The notes below the pieces were generated by a model. That model saw only the letters and a program-made list of their open reading frames with translations. It was not told where the DNA came from and did not search any database. From NCBI RefSeq assembly GCF_003665435.1, contig NZ_CP023407.1:2728001-2792000 (forward strand): 64,000 bases of DNA, written 5' to 3'. Within the stretch, counting starts at the first letter, position 1; every line of letters begins with the position of its first letter. This document shows, piece by piece, positions 19,340-26,516 of this stretch. The translations under genes and the position numbers were made by a program. The DNA comes from Streptomyces fungicidicus. GTDB lineage: Bacteria; Actinomycetota; Actinomycetes; Streptomycetales; Streptomycetaceae.

Positions 19340-20311
19340 ATGGAACGGTTCGCCATCGTTCCGCCTTATCCGGAGCCGTTCATGCGCACTGCCGTCACCG
19401 CCGCCCAGGACTCCGTGGAGGAGCGGCGGCTCGCCTTCCAGGGTTTCTCCTACACCTGCCGGATCGTCCATCAGAGCGCGCCGCGGACGGCTCCGCTGCT
19501 GCTGCTGGGAGGGTCGTCGCAGGACCGGTACTCCTGGCAGAGCCACGAGAAATGGCTGGCGCCGCTGTGCACGCTGATCACCGTGGACCTCCCCGGCTAC
19601 GGCACCTCGGACTTCCTCCCGGCCCGTTACGACATCGACTTCCTCGGGGACGCGGTCCAGCACATGCTGGCGGAGATCGGCGTGCCCGAGGTGAATCTCT
19701 TCGGCGGCTGCTTCGGCGAGGTCGTGGGCCTCCGCTTCGCTCAGCGCCACCCCGAATCCGTGCGGCGCATCGTCTTCGCCGGCGCGGCGAACCGTCTTCC
19801 CGGCATCTACACCGAGGCGGTGCCGCGGCTCTCACAGGCACTGGGCCGGGGCGACATCGAGGGGGCCGCCCAGGGGCTCGTGCGGCTGTTCATGTCGAAT
19901 CCGGAGGCGGGCAGGGTCCGCAGGCACGCGGCCGTGGCCCGGCTCCTCCAGCGGCAGTTCATGAACCAGACGCCGGAGGAGGTCAGGAAGGCCCTCGAGC
20001 ACAACACCCGGCTGGTGACGCACGGCTGTTACGAGCCCCTGCCGGTCCCCGAGGTGCCGACGCTGGTGTTCACCGGGGAGCACGACACCCTGTGCACACC
20101 GGAGATGGGCCGCGAACTGGCGGCGACGATGCCGGGAGCGTGGTTCACCACGGTCAGGGAGGCGGACCACCTGGTGACGGTGGAACGCCGCGAGGAGTCC
20201 GCGGACCTGATCGCCCGCTTCTGCACCGACCGCCCCGTCGACGGCCTGCCGTACTGCAGCGCCCTGGAGTCGCCGGCCGCCGAACTCACCGGTGCGTCCT
20301 CGGCCCGATGA
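19340..20311 (+). CDS. Alpha/beta-hydrolase with a Cys nucleophile motif
   Basis: This encodes 323 residues (309 if ATG 19382, with GGAG upstream, is used). The fold is that of an alpha/beta-hydrolase: an oxyanion loop region LLLGGSSQDR, strand ITVDLPGYGTSD, nucleophile elbow GGCFG at 122-126, acid in TGEHDTLCTPE and His in READHLVTVE. The elbow has Cys where most family members have Ser. A Cys at this position is seen in dienelactone hydrolases and PHA synthases and suggests acyl transfer or a substrate that prefers a thiolate. The substrate is unknown. The gene stands alone between the tRNA and a strong terminator. Confidence 0.85.
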   Translation: MERFAIVPPYPEPFMRTAVTAAQDSVEERRLAFQGFSYTCRIVHQSAPRTAPLLLLGGSSQDRYSWQSHEKWLAPLCTLITVDLPGYGTSDFLPARYDIDFLGDAVQHMLAEIGVPEVNLFGGCFGEVVGLRFAQRHPESVRRIVFAGAANRLPGIYTEAVPRLSQALGRGDIEGAAQGLVRLFMSNPEAGRVRRHAAVARLLQRQFMNQTPEEVRKALEHNTRLVTHGCYEPLPVPEVPTLVFTGEHDTLCTPEMGRELAATMPGAWFTTVREADHLVTVERREESADLIARFCTDRPVDGLPYCSALESPAAELTGASSAR

Positions 20312-20317
20312 CGGCAC

Positions 20318-20363
20318 ACGGCGAGTGGCCGGGACCCGGTACCGGGTTCCGGCCACTCGCCGT
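20318..20363. terminator. Bidirectional terminator, 46-base near-perfect palindrome
   Basis: ACGGCGAGTGGCCGG (20318-20332) pairs perfectly with CCGGCCACTCGCCGT (20349-20363). The 16 bases between are themselves largely palindromic around GGTACC. It sits between the convergent hydrolase and small secreted-protein genes. Confidence 0.9.
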
Positions 20364-20391
20364 TGTTCAGGTGGTTCCGCGGTAAGGGACG

Positions 20392-20667
20392 TCAGGACTT
20401 CCCGTCCGGGACGGCGAAGCTGCTCGTGCAGGACACCTTGGGCCCGCCGGAGCAGGTCTGCCGCGAGTCGTTGGCGACGCGCATCTTCCCGTACTCGTCC
20501 GAGGTGACCTCGTACTCGCTCACCTGGGCGCAGCGGACGGTGCCCTTGCTGTCCTTGACGCAGTCGCCCGGACCCTCGGCACCGACGGCCTGCACGGCGC
20601 CGGCACCGATCAGGACGAAGCCTCCCAGGACTCCCGCCACCGCTGCGATCTTCTTCGACTTGAACAT
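20392..20667 (-). CDS. Small secreted protein, family 1 copy A
   Basis: This encodes 91 residues. An N-terminal signal peptide begins MFKSKKIAAVAGVLGG, with cleavage likely after the AVQAVGA region. The mature part has four Cys residues (in GDCVKD, VRCAQV, QTCSGG, VSCTSS), suggesting two disulfides. It is a paralogue of the gene at 21192-21455; the signal and first mature segment are almost identical in DNA, and the remainder diverges. It is the second gene of a repeated two-gene unit lying beside a chaplin gene. The family is unfamiliar to me; the likely site of action is the cell surface or medium. Confidence 0.8.
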   Translation of the reverse strand: MFKSKKIAAVAGVLGGFVLIGAGAVQAVGAEGPGDCVKDSKGTVRCAQVSEYEVTSDEYGKMRVANDSRQTCSGGPKVSCTSSFAVPDGKS

Positions 20668-20701
20668 CTACCTGTTTCCTTGACGAACGAACGAGGGCAG
20701 G

Positions 20702-20734
20702 CCCGGGGCTCGAACACCTGGTTCGAGCCCCGGG
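20702..20734 (-). terminator. Hairpin between the two genes of secreted-protein unit A
   Basis: CCCGGGGCTCGAAC (20702-20715) and GTTCGAGCCCCGGG (20721-20734) form a perfect 14-bp stem with loop ACCTG. In the direction of transcription it lies after the family 2 gene and before the family 1 gene. It could be a terminator, an attenuator or an mRNA stabiliser. Confidence 0.75.
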
Positions 20735-20759
20735 GCCTGCCCCGATCACCTGACTGCGA

Positions 20760-21032
20760 TCAGTGCTGGCCGCCGACGCTGAAGCCGGTGCTGCAGGCGA
20801 CGGAGTTGGTGTCGTTGGCCTCGTTCTTGGTGAGACCCAGGATGGAGACCCCGATGTTGACGTCCTCGATGTTGATGAGGCCCTCGGTCGAGTTGTCCTG
20901 GGCGCAGGTGGTGGCCTGCTTGTTGTTCAGCTCCACCATCGGCTCGTCGCCGGCGTGGCTGACACCGGCACCGAGGAAGCCGACGCTGCCGAGCATGGCC
21001 ACGACGACAGCGGCCTTCTGGAACTTGCGCAT
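20760..21032 (-). CDS. Small secreted protein, family 2 copy A (rodlin/NepA-like appearance)
   Basis: This encodes 90 residues. The signal peptide starts MRKFQKAAVVVAMLG and ends near GVSHA. The mature protein is rich in Asn, Thr and Val with two Cys: ELNNKQATTCAQDNSTEG and later NDTNSVACSTGFSVGGQH. Small size, Cys pair and an Asn-rich strand pattern recall rodlins or NepA, amyloid-like sheath proteins of Streptomyces, but I cannot confirm homology. The ATG at 21032 follows GGAGAG. It is a paralogue of 21606-21881 and the first gene of the repeated unit; the in-frame upstream extension to 21164 is not supported. Confidence 0.78.
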   Translation of the reverse strand: MRKFQKAAVVVAMLGSVGFLGAGVSHAGDEPMVELNNKQATTCAQDNSTEGLINIEDVNIGVSILGLTKNEANDTNSVACSTGFSVGGQH

Positions 21033-21191
21033 GATCTCTCCATTCATTCGAACACGGTCCGCACGGACCGCGTCACTGAAAGTCGCAAAACTGGGCGACA
21101 CTTCGCGGCAGTTGTTAGCTGGAACGCCGAATCGTGCCTTTTCGGGAAAAGGGTCACCGCGCATTGCCGGTGGAGGGGTCAGGACTTCCCG

Positions 21192-21455
21192 TCACTCGTC
21201 GACGCTGTTCACACAGGTGAGCCGGGGCGCCGAGCTGGAGCAGGCCAGGTCCGACTCGTTGACGAGGCGAACCTTTCCGTTCCGGTCGGCCGGAAGCTGG
21301 TACTGCCTCACCTGCTCGCAGCGGATGTTGCCCTTGCTGTCCTTGACGCAGTCGCCCGGACCCTCGGCGCCGACGGCCTGCACGGCGCCGGCACCGATCA
21401 GGACGAAGCCTCCCAGGACTCCCGCCACCGCTGCGATCTTCTTCGACTTGAACAT
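21192..21455 (-). CDS. Small secreted protein, family 1 copy B
   Basis: This encodes 87 residues and is a paralogue of 20392-20667, with the same signal peptide and first mature stretch (AEGPGDCVKDSKG). The second half differs (QVRQYQLPADRNGKVRLVNE and a C-terminus ending VNSVDE). Four Cys positions are conserved (GDCVKD, IRCEQV, LACSSS, LTCVNS). DNA of the first 135 bases, including the upstream leader, is nearly identical to copy A. It is the second gene of duplicated unit B. Function unknown; exported. Confidence 0.8.
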   Translation of the reverse strand: MFKSKKIAAVAGVLGGFVLIGAGAVQAVGAEGPGDCVKDSKGNIRCEQVRQYQLPADRNGKVRLVNESDLACSSSAPRLTCVNSVDE

Positions 21456-21550
21456 CTACCTGTCCCCTTGACGGTCGGCCCGCCGCCGGGCGGCGAAGCC
21501 GTTCCTGACTACTGGACCGGTCGAACCGGCCACTTCGGCCGGGCAGGCCC

Positions 21551-21577
21551 GGGGCTCGGACACGTGCCACGAGCCCC
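21551..21577 (-). terminator. Hairpin between the two genes of secreted-protein unit B
   Basis: GGGGCTCG (21551-21558) pairs with CGAGCCCC (21570-21577) around an 11-base loop. It occupies the same place as the stronger hairpin in unit A, so the element was duplicated with the genes. Confidence 0.55.
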
Positions 21578-21605
21578 AAGGCCCGCCCAGATCACTTCAC
21601 AGCGA

Positions 21606-21881
21606 TCAGTGCTGGCCGCCGAGGCTGAGGCCGGTGGCGCAGGCCACGGAGTTGGCGTCGTTGGCCTCGTTCTTGGTGAAGCCGAGCAGCGCGCTGATGC
21701 CCACGTTGACGTCGTCGACGTTGACCAGACCCTCGGTCGAGTTGTCCTGGGCGCAGGTGGTGGCCTGCTTGTTGTTCAGCTCGAAGTCGGGCTTGTCACC
21801 GGCGTGGCTGACACCGGCACCGAGGAAGCCGACGCTGCCGAGCATGGCCATGACGACAGCAGCCTTCTGGTACTTGCGCAT
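21606..21881 (-). CDS. Small secreted protein, family 2 copy B (rodlin/NepA-like appearance)
   Basis: This encodes 91 residues. The signal peptide starts MRKYQKAAVVMAMLG and ends near GVSHA. The mature part FELNNKQATTCAQDNSTEG and NDANSVACATGLSLGGQH matches copy A with scattered substitutions and one extra residue. Both Cys are conserved. The ATG at 21881 follows GGAGAGG. Divergent from the chaplin gene, it is the promoter-proximal gene of the four-gene minus-strand set. Same caution about family identity as for copy A. Confidence 0.8.
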   Translation of the reverse strand: MRKYQKAAVVMAMLGSVGFLGAGVSHAGDKPDFELNNKQATTCAQDNSTEGLVNVDDVNVGISALLGFTKNEANDANSVACATGLSLGGQH

Positions 21882-22198
21882 TACCTCTCCGTTTCTCGAG
21901 TGGATCCGGTCCGTGACGGACCGGTCACTGACAGGCGCTAACGTAAGCGACGTTTACGACTTTCGCGCTTCAAAACGCCCAATCCCGTAAGTTTCTCGTG
22001 AAGACGCAGGTCAGCGCCCTGAGTCGATACTCAGACGGGTGAACGGCCGCTCGTGTCGCGGTCGGTGTCCGACGCGGAGGCGGGTCGAGGAGTGGTCCTC
22101 CGGCACTCCCCGTGACCGGAACCGGTGTCCCGCGTTGAGCCGGGAGTGCGGTCGCTGTTGACGCGGCCGGACTTATCGCACCAGTTAAGGAGAACGTG
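21882..22198. promoter_or_regulatory. Divergent promoter region of small secreted gene and chaplin
   Basis: This 317-base gap separates two outward-facing surface-protein genes. It contains GGTCC-GTGAC-GGACC near 21907-21921 and an inverted repeat CGTAA (21942-21946) / TTACG (21954-21958). The stretch 21935-21990 is AT-rich for this genome, as expected for promoters. I could not assign sigma factor sites with confidence. Confidence 0.45.
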
Positions 22199-22438
22199 AT
22201 GTCTCGCATCGCGAAGGCGGCCACCCTTGCTCTCGGCACGGGCGCGGTGGTGATCGGTGGCGCCGGAATGGCCTCGGCGCACGCCGGCGCCGAGGGCGCG
22301 GCCGTCCACTCGCCCGGAGTCCTGTCGGGCAATGTGATCCAGGCTCCCGTCCACGCGCCCGTCAACGTGTGCGGGAACACGGTCAACGTGGTCGGATTCC
22401 TCAACTCCGCCGTCGGCAACCACTGCGTGAACAAGTAG
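22199..22438 (+). CDS. chpG: Short chaplin (ChpG-like)
   Basis: This 79-residue secreted protein has a signal peptide over about residues 1-28, then a single chaplin domain. Visible features are HSPGVLSGNVIQAPVHAPVN, VCGNTVNVVGFLN and GNHCVNK, with the conserved Cys pair. Short chaplins assemble into amphipathic amyloid fibrils that lower surface tension and coat aerial hyphae and spores. AAGGAG lies six bases before ATG 22199; GTG 22196 is one codon earlier. The gene is convergent with melC2 across a terminator, the arrangement I recall for chpG in S. coelicolor; the symbol is by position and needs phylogeny. Confidence 0.9.
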   Translation: MSRIAKAATLALGTGAVVIGGAGMASAHAGAEGAAVHSPGVLSGNVIQAPVHAPVNVCGNTVNVVGFLNSAVGNHCVNK

Positions 22439-22462
22439 CGCCGCGGGGGACCGCCCCGCCCC

Positions 22463-22498
22463 GAAGAGCCCCGGCCGCCTCGAGCGCCGGGGCTCTTC
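22463..22498. terminator. Bidirectional terminator between chaplin and tyrosinase genes
   Basis: GAAGAGCCCCGGC (22463-22475) pairs perfectly with GCCGGGGCTCTTC (22486-22498) around a ten-base loop. It lies between convergent genes and can serve both. Confidence 0.9.
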
Positions 22499-22515
22499 CC
22501 GTGCCCGCGTGTACC

Positions 22516-23382
22516 TCACGCGTAGCGGTACGTCCCGCCGACGTCCTCCAGTTGCTCCGGGGTCACGTCCCACGGCGGCAGCGTCTCCCGGCGGGAGACG
22601 ACCCGGCCGTGCTGCTCGTCGCCGGAGCCCGGAGCGGCCGCCGGAAGATAGCGGGCCCCTCGGTGCCGGCGCTGCCAGCGCTGCCACTGCAGGTCGACGA
22701 AGGCGTGGTGCAGCCAGAAGACGGGGTCGTTGACGGAGGCGGCGGAGAGCATGACCCCGCCGACCCAGCGGTGCACCCGGTTGTGGTTGCGCCAGGAGGC
22801 GCTGCCCCGGCCGGTGCCCCAGCCCTCGAGACGGTTGCGGAAGCCCCGGGTGACCGTGGAGTCCCAGGGCGCCACGTCGTAGGCGGGCTCCTTCAGCGCC
22901 CACTCCAGGTCCTTCTTGGCCGGCAGGCCGATCGGATCGGCGCGGCGGCCGAGGTCCCGGGTGAGGAACTCCCCCTCGGTCACGCCGACCCTGATGGTCC
23001 AGTTGCCCTCCTTGTACGCGAACGGCCCCGTCGTCACCCGGAGGTCGGAACGGCGTCCGTTGCCGCCGAGGAGGTCCGCGGTCCACGGTGCGGAGGTGGT
23101 CTTCCGGTCGCGCGTCCAGTCCCAGTACGGGAGGGTGACCGAGGAGTCCACCCGGCGCAGGGCCTCCTCCAGGTCGAGCAGGAACCGGCGGTGCCAGGGC
23201 AGGAAGGAGGGCGCCATGTGCGCGGTGCGCAGGCCCCGTTCGCCGTCGGAGGAGTAGTACGCGAGATGCGTGCGCACGAACTCGTCGTACTCCCCGCGGC
23301 GTTTGACCTCGAGCAGCGCGTTGACGAAGCGGCGTTTCTCGGCTGCCGTGAGGGTGGCGGCGTCCTTACGCACGTACGCCAT
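22516..23382 (-). CDS. melC2: Tyrosinase MelC2/MelD2 (type 3 copper monooxygenase)
   Basis: This 288-residue tyrosinase oxidises tyrosine and other phenols to quinones that polymerise to melanin. CuA ligands are His39, His55 and His64 (motif FLPWHRRF). CuB ligands lie in NHNRVHRW and DPVFWLHHAF. As in other Streptomyces tyrosinases there is no signal peptide; export or copper loading depends on the MelC1 partner encoded just upstream and overlapping by 17 bases. The N-terminus AYVRKDAATLTAAEKRRF and the length suggest the branch sometimes called MelD2, which may act inside the cell, so the C/D label is open. Confidence 0.93.
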   Translation of the reverse strand: MAYVRKDAATLTAAEKRRFVNALLEVKRRGEYDEFVRTHLAYYSSDGERGLRTAHMAPSFLPWHRRFLLDLEEALRRVDSSVTLPYWDWTRDRKTTSAPWTADLLGGNGRRSDLRVTTGPFAYKEGNWTIRVGVTEGEFLTRDLGRRADPIGLPAKKDLEWALKEPAYDVAPWDSTVTRGFRNRLEGWGTGRGSASWRNHNRVHRWVGGVMLSAASVNDPVFWLHHAFVDLQWQRWQRRHRGARYLPAAAPGSGDEQHGRVVSRRETLPPWDVTPEQLEDVGGTYRYA

Positions 23383-23815
23383 GCCGGCCCCCCTGGTCGT
23401 GGCGCGGGGCCGTGTCCGCGGTGCGCAGCCGGTCGCCGGGGGCGAGCGCTTCCACGGCGGCCCGGGCGGCGTCGAGCGGTGCCGGGTAGGAGCAGTAGTG
23501 GTCGACCATGCTCAGCCAGGTGCCGTCGGCCCGGCGCATCAGGTGCAGGGGACGGCCGTCGAGGGTGACGTGCCACCGGCCGTCCGCGTCCCGCGCCCCG
23601 CGGATGCGGTGACCGCGGTGGATCTGGTCGAAGGAGTCGCCGTCCGGGGCCTTCGCGGATGCGGGGCGGGCCGGCCGGAAGGCGGTGAGCAGCGGGGCCA
23701 GGGCCGCGGCGAGGGCGCCGGTGCGCAGTCCGCGGGTCACCTCCCGGCGCGTCCTGACCTCCGCCGCGGGTGGCGGCTCCGCGCCTTCGCGGAATTCGTC
23801 GACGCCGATGACCAT
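23366..23815 (-). CDS. melC1: Tyrosinase cofactor/copper chaperone MelC1 family
   Basis: This encodes 149 residues. The N-terminal Tat-type signal has the motif TRREVTRGL followed by an Ala/Leu-rich core. The conserved MelC1 core GRPLHLMRRADGTWLSMVDH and a terminal Ala-rich region follow. MelC1 forms a complex with apo-tyrosinase, delivers copper and carries it through the Tat pathway. The ATG at 23815 has GGGAG about seven bases upstream; an in-frame start 16 codons earlier would overlap the upstream hairpin. Its stop overlaps the melC2 start, giving tight translational coupling. Confidence 0.92.
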   Translation of the reverse strand: MVIGVDEFREGAEPPPAAEVRTRREVTRGLRTGALAAALAPLLTAFRPARPASAKAPDGDSFDQIHRGHRIRGARDADGRWHVTLDGRPLHLMRRADGTWLSMVDHYCSYPAPLDAARAAVEALAPGDRLRTADTAPRHDQGGRHGVRA

Positions 23816-23860
23816 CGGTCCACTCCCTTTGTCCGTACGGATGTCCGTAGCGGCAAACGA

Positions 23861-23894
23861 CATCCGGCCCCCAGTGGAAACTGGGGGCCGGATG
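23861..23894 (-). terminator. Terminator between a small secreted-protein gene and melC1
   Basis: CATCCGGCCCCCAGT (23861-23875) pairs perfectly with ACTGGGGGCCGGATG (23880-23894) around GGAA. It lies 16 bases after the upstream gene and 46 bases before the melC1 start, so the mel operon probably has its own promoter in the remaining short gap or relies on read-through. Confidence 0.9.
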
Positions 23895-23909
23895 CGCGGG
23901 GCGTGAATT

Positions 23910-24179
23910 TCAGGCGTGCAGCCCCAGGTCGCCGTGGACCGGCTTGGCCTCGTTCACCGTGGCGGCCGCTTCCCGCGTCGTCGCGAGCACCGAGGCGCGG
24001 TCGGTCTCGAGCACCTGCGCCTCGCTCACCGGCATCACCTCGAAGGGGACCGCGGTGCGCAGACCGGTGTCGAGGCCGGTGGACGCCAGGTCGGTGGACT
24101 CCGCGGCCTGCGCGGGCGCGGCGAAACCGGCGGCGATCAGGGTTCCGGCAAAGACGGCGGCAGCCTTCAGGGACTTCAT
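23910..24179 (-). CDS. Small secreted protein of unknown function
   Basis: This encodes 89 residues. The signal peptide MKSLKAAAVFAGTLIAAGFA ends at about APAQA. The mature part is short, without Cys, rich in Thr, Ala and Val. The ATG at 24179 follows AAAGGA. I do not recognise a family. It is followed by a perfect hairpin, so it is probably monocistronic. Its position among chaplin and melanin genes suggests an envelope role, but this is inference only. Confidence 0.75.
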   Translation of the reverse strand: MKSLKAAAVFAGTLIAAGFAAPAQAAESTDLASTGLDTGLRTAVPFEVMPVSEAQVLETDRASVLATTREAAATVNEAKPVHGDLGLHA

Positions 24180-24302
24180 CGTGTTCCTTTCTTCGGCAAC
24201 GCGGGGTCGGTCGCCGGAGGGAAATCTGTCGCCGTGCCTAACGATTCCCGGCCGGACCGGAAACCGGGAAGCCCAAGATTCACAAGTCGTCATATGAACG
24301 CT

Positions 24303-25109
24303 TCACGAGGACGGGACCAGTACCGATCTGAGCGCGGGGAGGGTGAGACCCGGGAGCAGGGGCGTCTGCGCGGGGCCGGCGGGCGCGGGGAGGGTCGACG
24401 CCGTCTCGGGTTCGGTGCCGAGCAGGGCGGCGAGGAGGCTGTCCACGCGGGCCAGCAACTCGTCGACCATCGCCGGCGCCTGGGCGGTGGCCAGGTTCGC
24501 GGCGACGGTCGCCTCGGCGGCGTCCTCCGTGCTCGTGTCCTCCTCCGTCTCCGTCTCCGTCTCCGTCTCCGTCTCCGCTTCGGTGCTGGGTTCGGTGGTC
24601 GCCGCGGTGTCGGTCTCCGTGTCCGGGGCGGCCGGCGTGTCCGTGCTCGTCGTGGTGCCGGGCAGGAGCATCTCCATGAGGTCGTCGAGGGCCTCCCGCA
24701 GGTCGGCCAGCTCCTCGGGGGTGAGGTCGTCCTCGGTGGTGGTCAGCACCGTGGCGGACGTCGTCGTGTCCGGCGGCGCCGGCAGGGTGGCGTCGGTCGT
24801 GGCCACCGGGTCCTCGTCGGCCGCCTTCGTCACGGCGGCCCTGGCCGCGTCACCCAGCCTCCTGGCCTCGGCGGTGGACAGCCGGCCGTCGTCCGCCTCG
24901 AGCACCGTCCGCACCAGGTCGACGACCGGCGTGAGTCCGTGCTGTCGCGCGTCGACGGTCCCGGCCCGTGCGAGCAGCAGGGCGGACGACGCCGCTCGGT
25001 CGCGCACGGGGGCCGTGTCGGCCGCCATGGCGGCGGGACCGGTGACTCCGGCCAGGAGGGCGGCGCACAGGGCGCCGAGGGCGAAGCGCCGGGCAGGCAG
25101 GGGGCCCAT
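24303..25109 (-). CDS. Secreted Thr/Glu-rich repeat protein
   Basis: This encodes 268 residues. The signal peptide (residues 1-30, ending near AAMAA) is followed by a helical segment. A low-complexity acidic region follows, rich in Thr, Glu and Asp with an alternating Glu-Thr run (about 185-200). Then comes a second helical part (MVDELLARVDSLLAALLG) and a Pro/Leu-rich C-terminus. The Glu-Thr run is encoded by a perfect six-base tandem repeat. The ATG at 25109 follows GAAAGGA. It lacks a sorting signal or Cys. No family recognised; a flexible surface or matrix protein is plausible. It is divergent from the polysaccharide operon. Confidence 0.78.
   Translation of the reverse strand: MGPLPARRFALGALCAALLAGVTGPAAMAADTAPVRDRAASSALLLARAGTVDARQHGLTPVVDLVRTVLEADDGRLSTAEARRLGDAARAAVTKAADEDPVATTDATLPAPPDTTTSATVLTTTEDDLTPEELADLREALDDLMEMLLPGTTTSTDTPAAPDTETDTAATTEPSTEAETETETETETEEDTSTEDAAEATVAANLATAQAPAMVDELLARVDSLLAALLGTEPETASTLPAPAGPAQTPLLPGLTLPALRSVLVPSS
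24547..24576. repeat. Hexanucleotide tandem repeat (GTCTCC x5)
   Basis: Five perfect copies of GTCTCC lie inside the secreted Thr/Glu-rich gene and read as alternating Glu and Thr on the minus strand. Copy-number changes would keep the frame. Confidence 0.9.
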
Positions 25110-25430
25110 GGGGTGTCCTTTCGCGGATTTCCGGATCTTGAAGCCCACCGTGGGAGCGCCCATGGAGTCCCGCAACCGGAGCTGCGCCATTCGGTTTTCG
25201 CTCTCACCCGGCCACGCGTCCCGCCCGTTGGGGACGGTCGGCCCGAACCGGCCGCCCGCCGACCCGGGCTTCACGTTTTCAACACACTTGGCACCATTCA
25301 CTGAATTTCGGTGAATTTGTCCGTTTGATGGCTAGAGTTGCGAACCTCCGAAGCACCCTCCTGGGCGGACGCATCGCACTCGTCCCCGCGCCTGCCGCCG
25401 CCACCCCTGTTCCGAAAGGCTCCGACGGTC
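25110..25430. promoter_or_regulatory. Divergent promoter region of the polysaccharide operon
   Basis: This 321-base gap between a minus-strand secreted-protein gene and the first gene of the polysaccharide operon contains no convincing ORF. The most AT-rich part is 25272-25330. It carries an inverted repeat ATTCAC (25296-25301) and GTGAAT (25311-25316), a plausible operator or promoter element. No exact -35/-10 pair could be assigned. Confidence 0.5.
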
Positions 25431-26516
25431 ATGCGCCAAACCCTGGGTCAGCTGCTTCGCCGTGCGACGGTGGGCGTCCTCACGCTCGCGATGTGGGCAC
25501 CCTGCGGCTCCGCGGTCGCCGCCCCCCTCGCGCCCTCCCCGGAGGCCGACAGTCTCGCCTTCGCCCAGCGGTACCGGGCGGTCCAGCACGGCGGCATCGT
25601 CCGGGCGGCCAACGCCTCCGCCACCTGCCTCGGCGCGGGGAGCTCGTGCCGGTCCGCCCAGTCCGGCGGCGCCGGCGCCAACGGTGACTTCGAGATGGGC
25701 TACATCGACGTCGACCGGGACCCGAACACGTACAACTCCTCCCGCGCGGAGGTCCGTCTGCCCGCCGGCGCCCGGGTCACCTACGCGCGTCTGTACTGGG
25801 GCGGCAACCTGCTGGCCGGTGAGCAGAAGCCGTGGGAGGACAACGGGCGGGTGCTGATCGCCGAGCCCGGCGGGGAGTACAAGGAGCTGATCGCGGACAC
25901 GCTGGTGGGACACCGGGTGGCGGACGGCGCGGACGCCTTCCAGGCCTCGGCGGACGTCACCCGGCTGGTGCGGGACAGCGCGCCGGGTCTGTACACGGTG
26001 GCGCAGGTCAACGTGGCCATGGGCAGGTCGGCGGCCGGGACCTGGGGCGGCTGGACGCTGGTGGTGGCGTACGAGGACCCGGCGGAACCGCTGCGGCACC
26101 TCGCGGTCTGGGACGGGTTCGCCCCGCTGGGCGGCCGCTCGGGTGCCGCGATGCCGCTGAGCGACCTGCCGTTCCCGGCGGGCGCCGGGGGCCGGGTGGG
26201 GCTGGTGGCGTACAACGGCGACCGCGGCACCACGGGCGACTCGTTCGTCCTCACCGCCGATGAGTCCCGCTCCACCGCGTTCGCCGGGACGGCCAACCCC
26301 TACGACGACGTCCTGAACTCCACCATCGCCGACCCCGCCGACGCGGCCCCGGCGCGCGTGCCGGCGTACGCCAACACCCTCGGCTACGACTCCGACGTGT
26401 TCGACCTCGCCGGGGGGCTGGAGCGCGCCGGTGACCGCGCGACGTTCCGGCTCACCTCCGAGCGGGACGCGGCCTGGGCGGGCGTGCTCTTCGCCGCCGT
26501 CGACGCCCGGCGGTGA
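25431..26516 (+). CDS. Secreted beta-rich protein leading the polysaccharide operon
   Basis: This 361-residue exported protein has a signal peptide (about residues 1-35: RRATVGVLTLAMWAP then SAVA). The mature part has the look of a beta-sandwich: RVTYARLYWGGNLLAG, YTVAQVNVAMGR, GWTLVVAYEDP and a final Ala-rich strand. Two Cys lie near residue 70. Proteins of this type (DUF3344-like appearance) are often surface-associated, but I cannot assign a function. ATG 25431 was chosen because GAAAGG lies about 13 bases upstream and a signal peptide follows. Its stop overlaps the first glycosyltransferase start (GTGA), tying it to polysaccharide production. Confidence 0.8.
   Translation: MRQTLGQLLRRATVGVLTLAMWAPCGSAVAAPLAPSPEADSLAFAQRYRAVQHGGIVRAANASATCLGAGSSCRSAQSGGAGANGDFEMGYIDVDRDPNTYNSSRAEVRLPAGARVTYARLYWGGNLLAGEQKPWEDNGRVLIAEPGGEYKELIADTLVGHRVADGADAFQASADVTRLVRDSAPGLYTVAQVNVAMGRSAAGTWGGWTLVVAYEDPAEPLRHLAVWDGFAPLGGRSGAAMPLSDLPFPAGAGGRVGLVAYNGDRGTTGDSFVLTADESRSTAFAGTANPYDDVLNSTIADPADAAPARVPAYANTLGYDSDVFDLAGGLERAGDRATFRLTSERDAAWAGVLFAAVDARR

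Noticed and set aside
19107..19340. Integrated element at the tRNA-Arg gene
   Set aside because: No integrase, excisionase or repeat of the tRNA 3' end found downstream in the window.
24541..24580. CRISPR-like array at the GTCTCC repeats
   Set aside because: The repeats are contiguous six-base units in a coding frame with no spacers.
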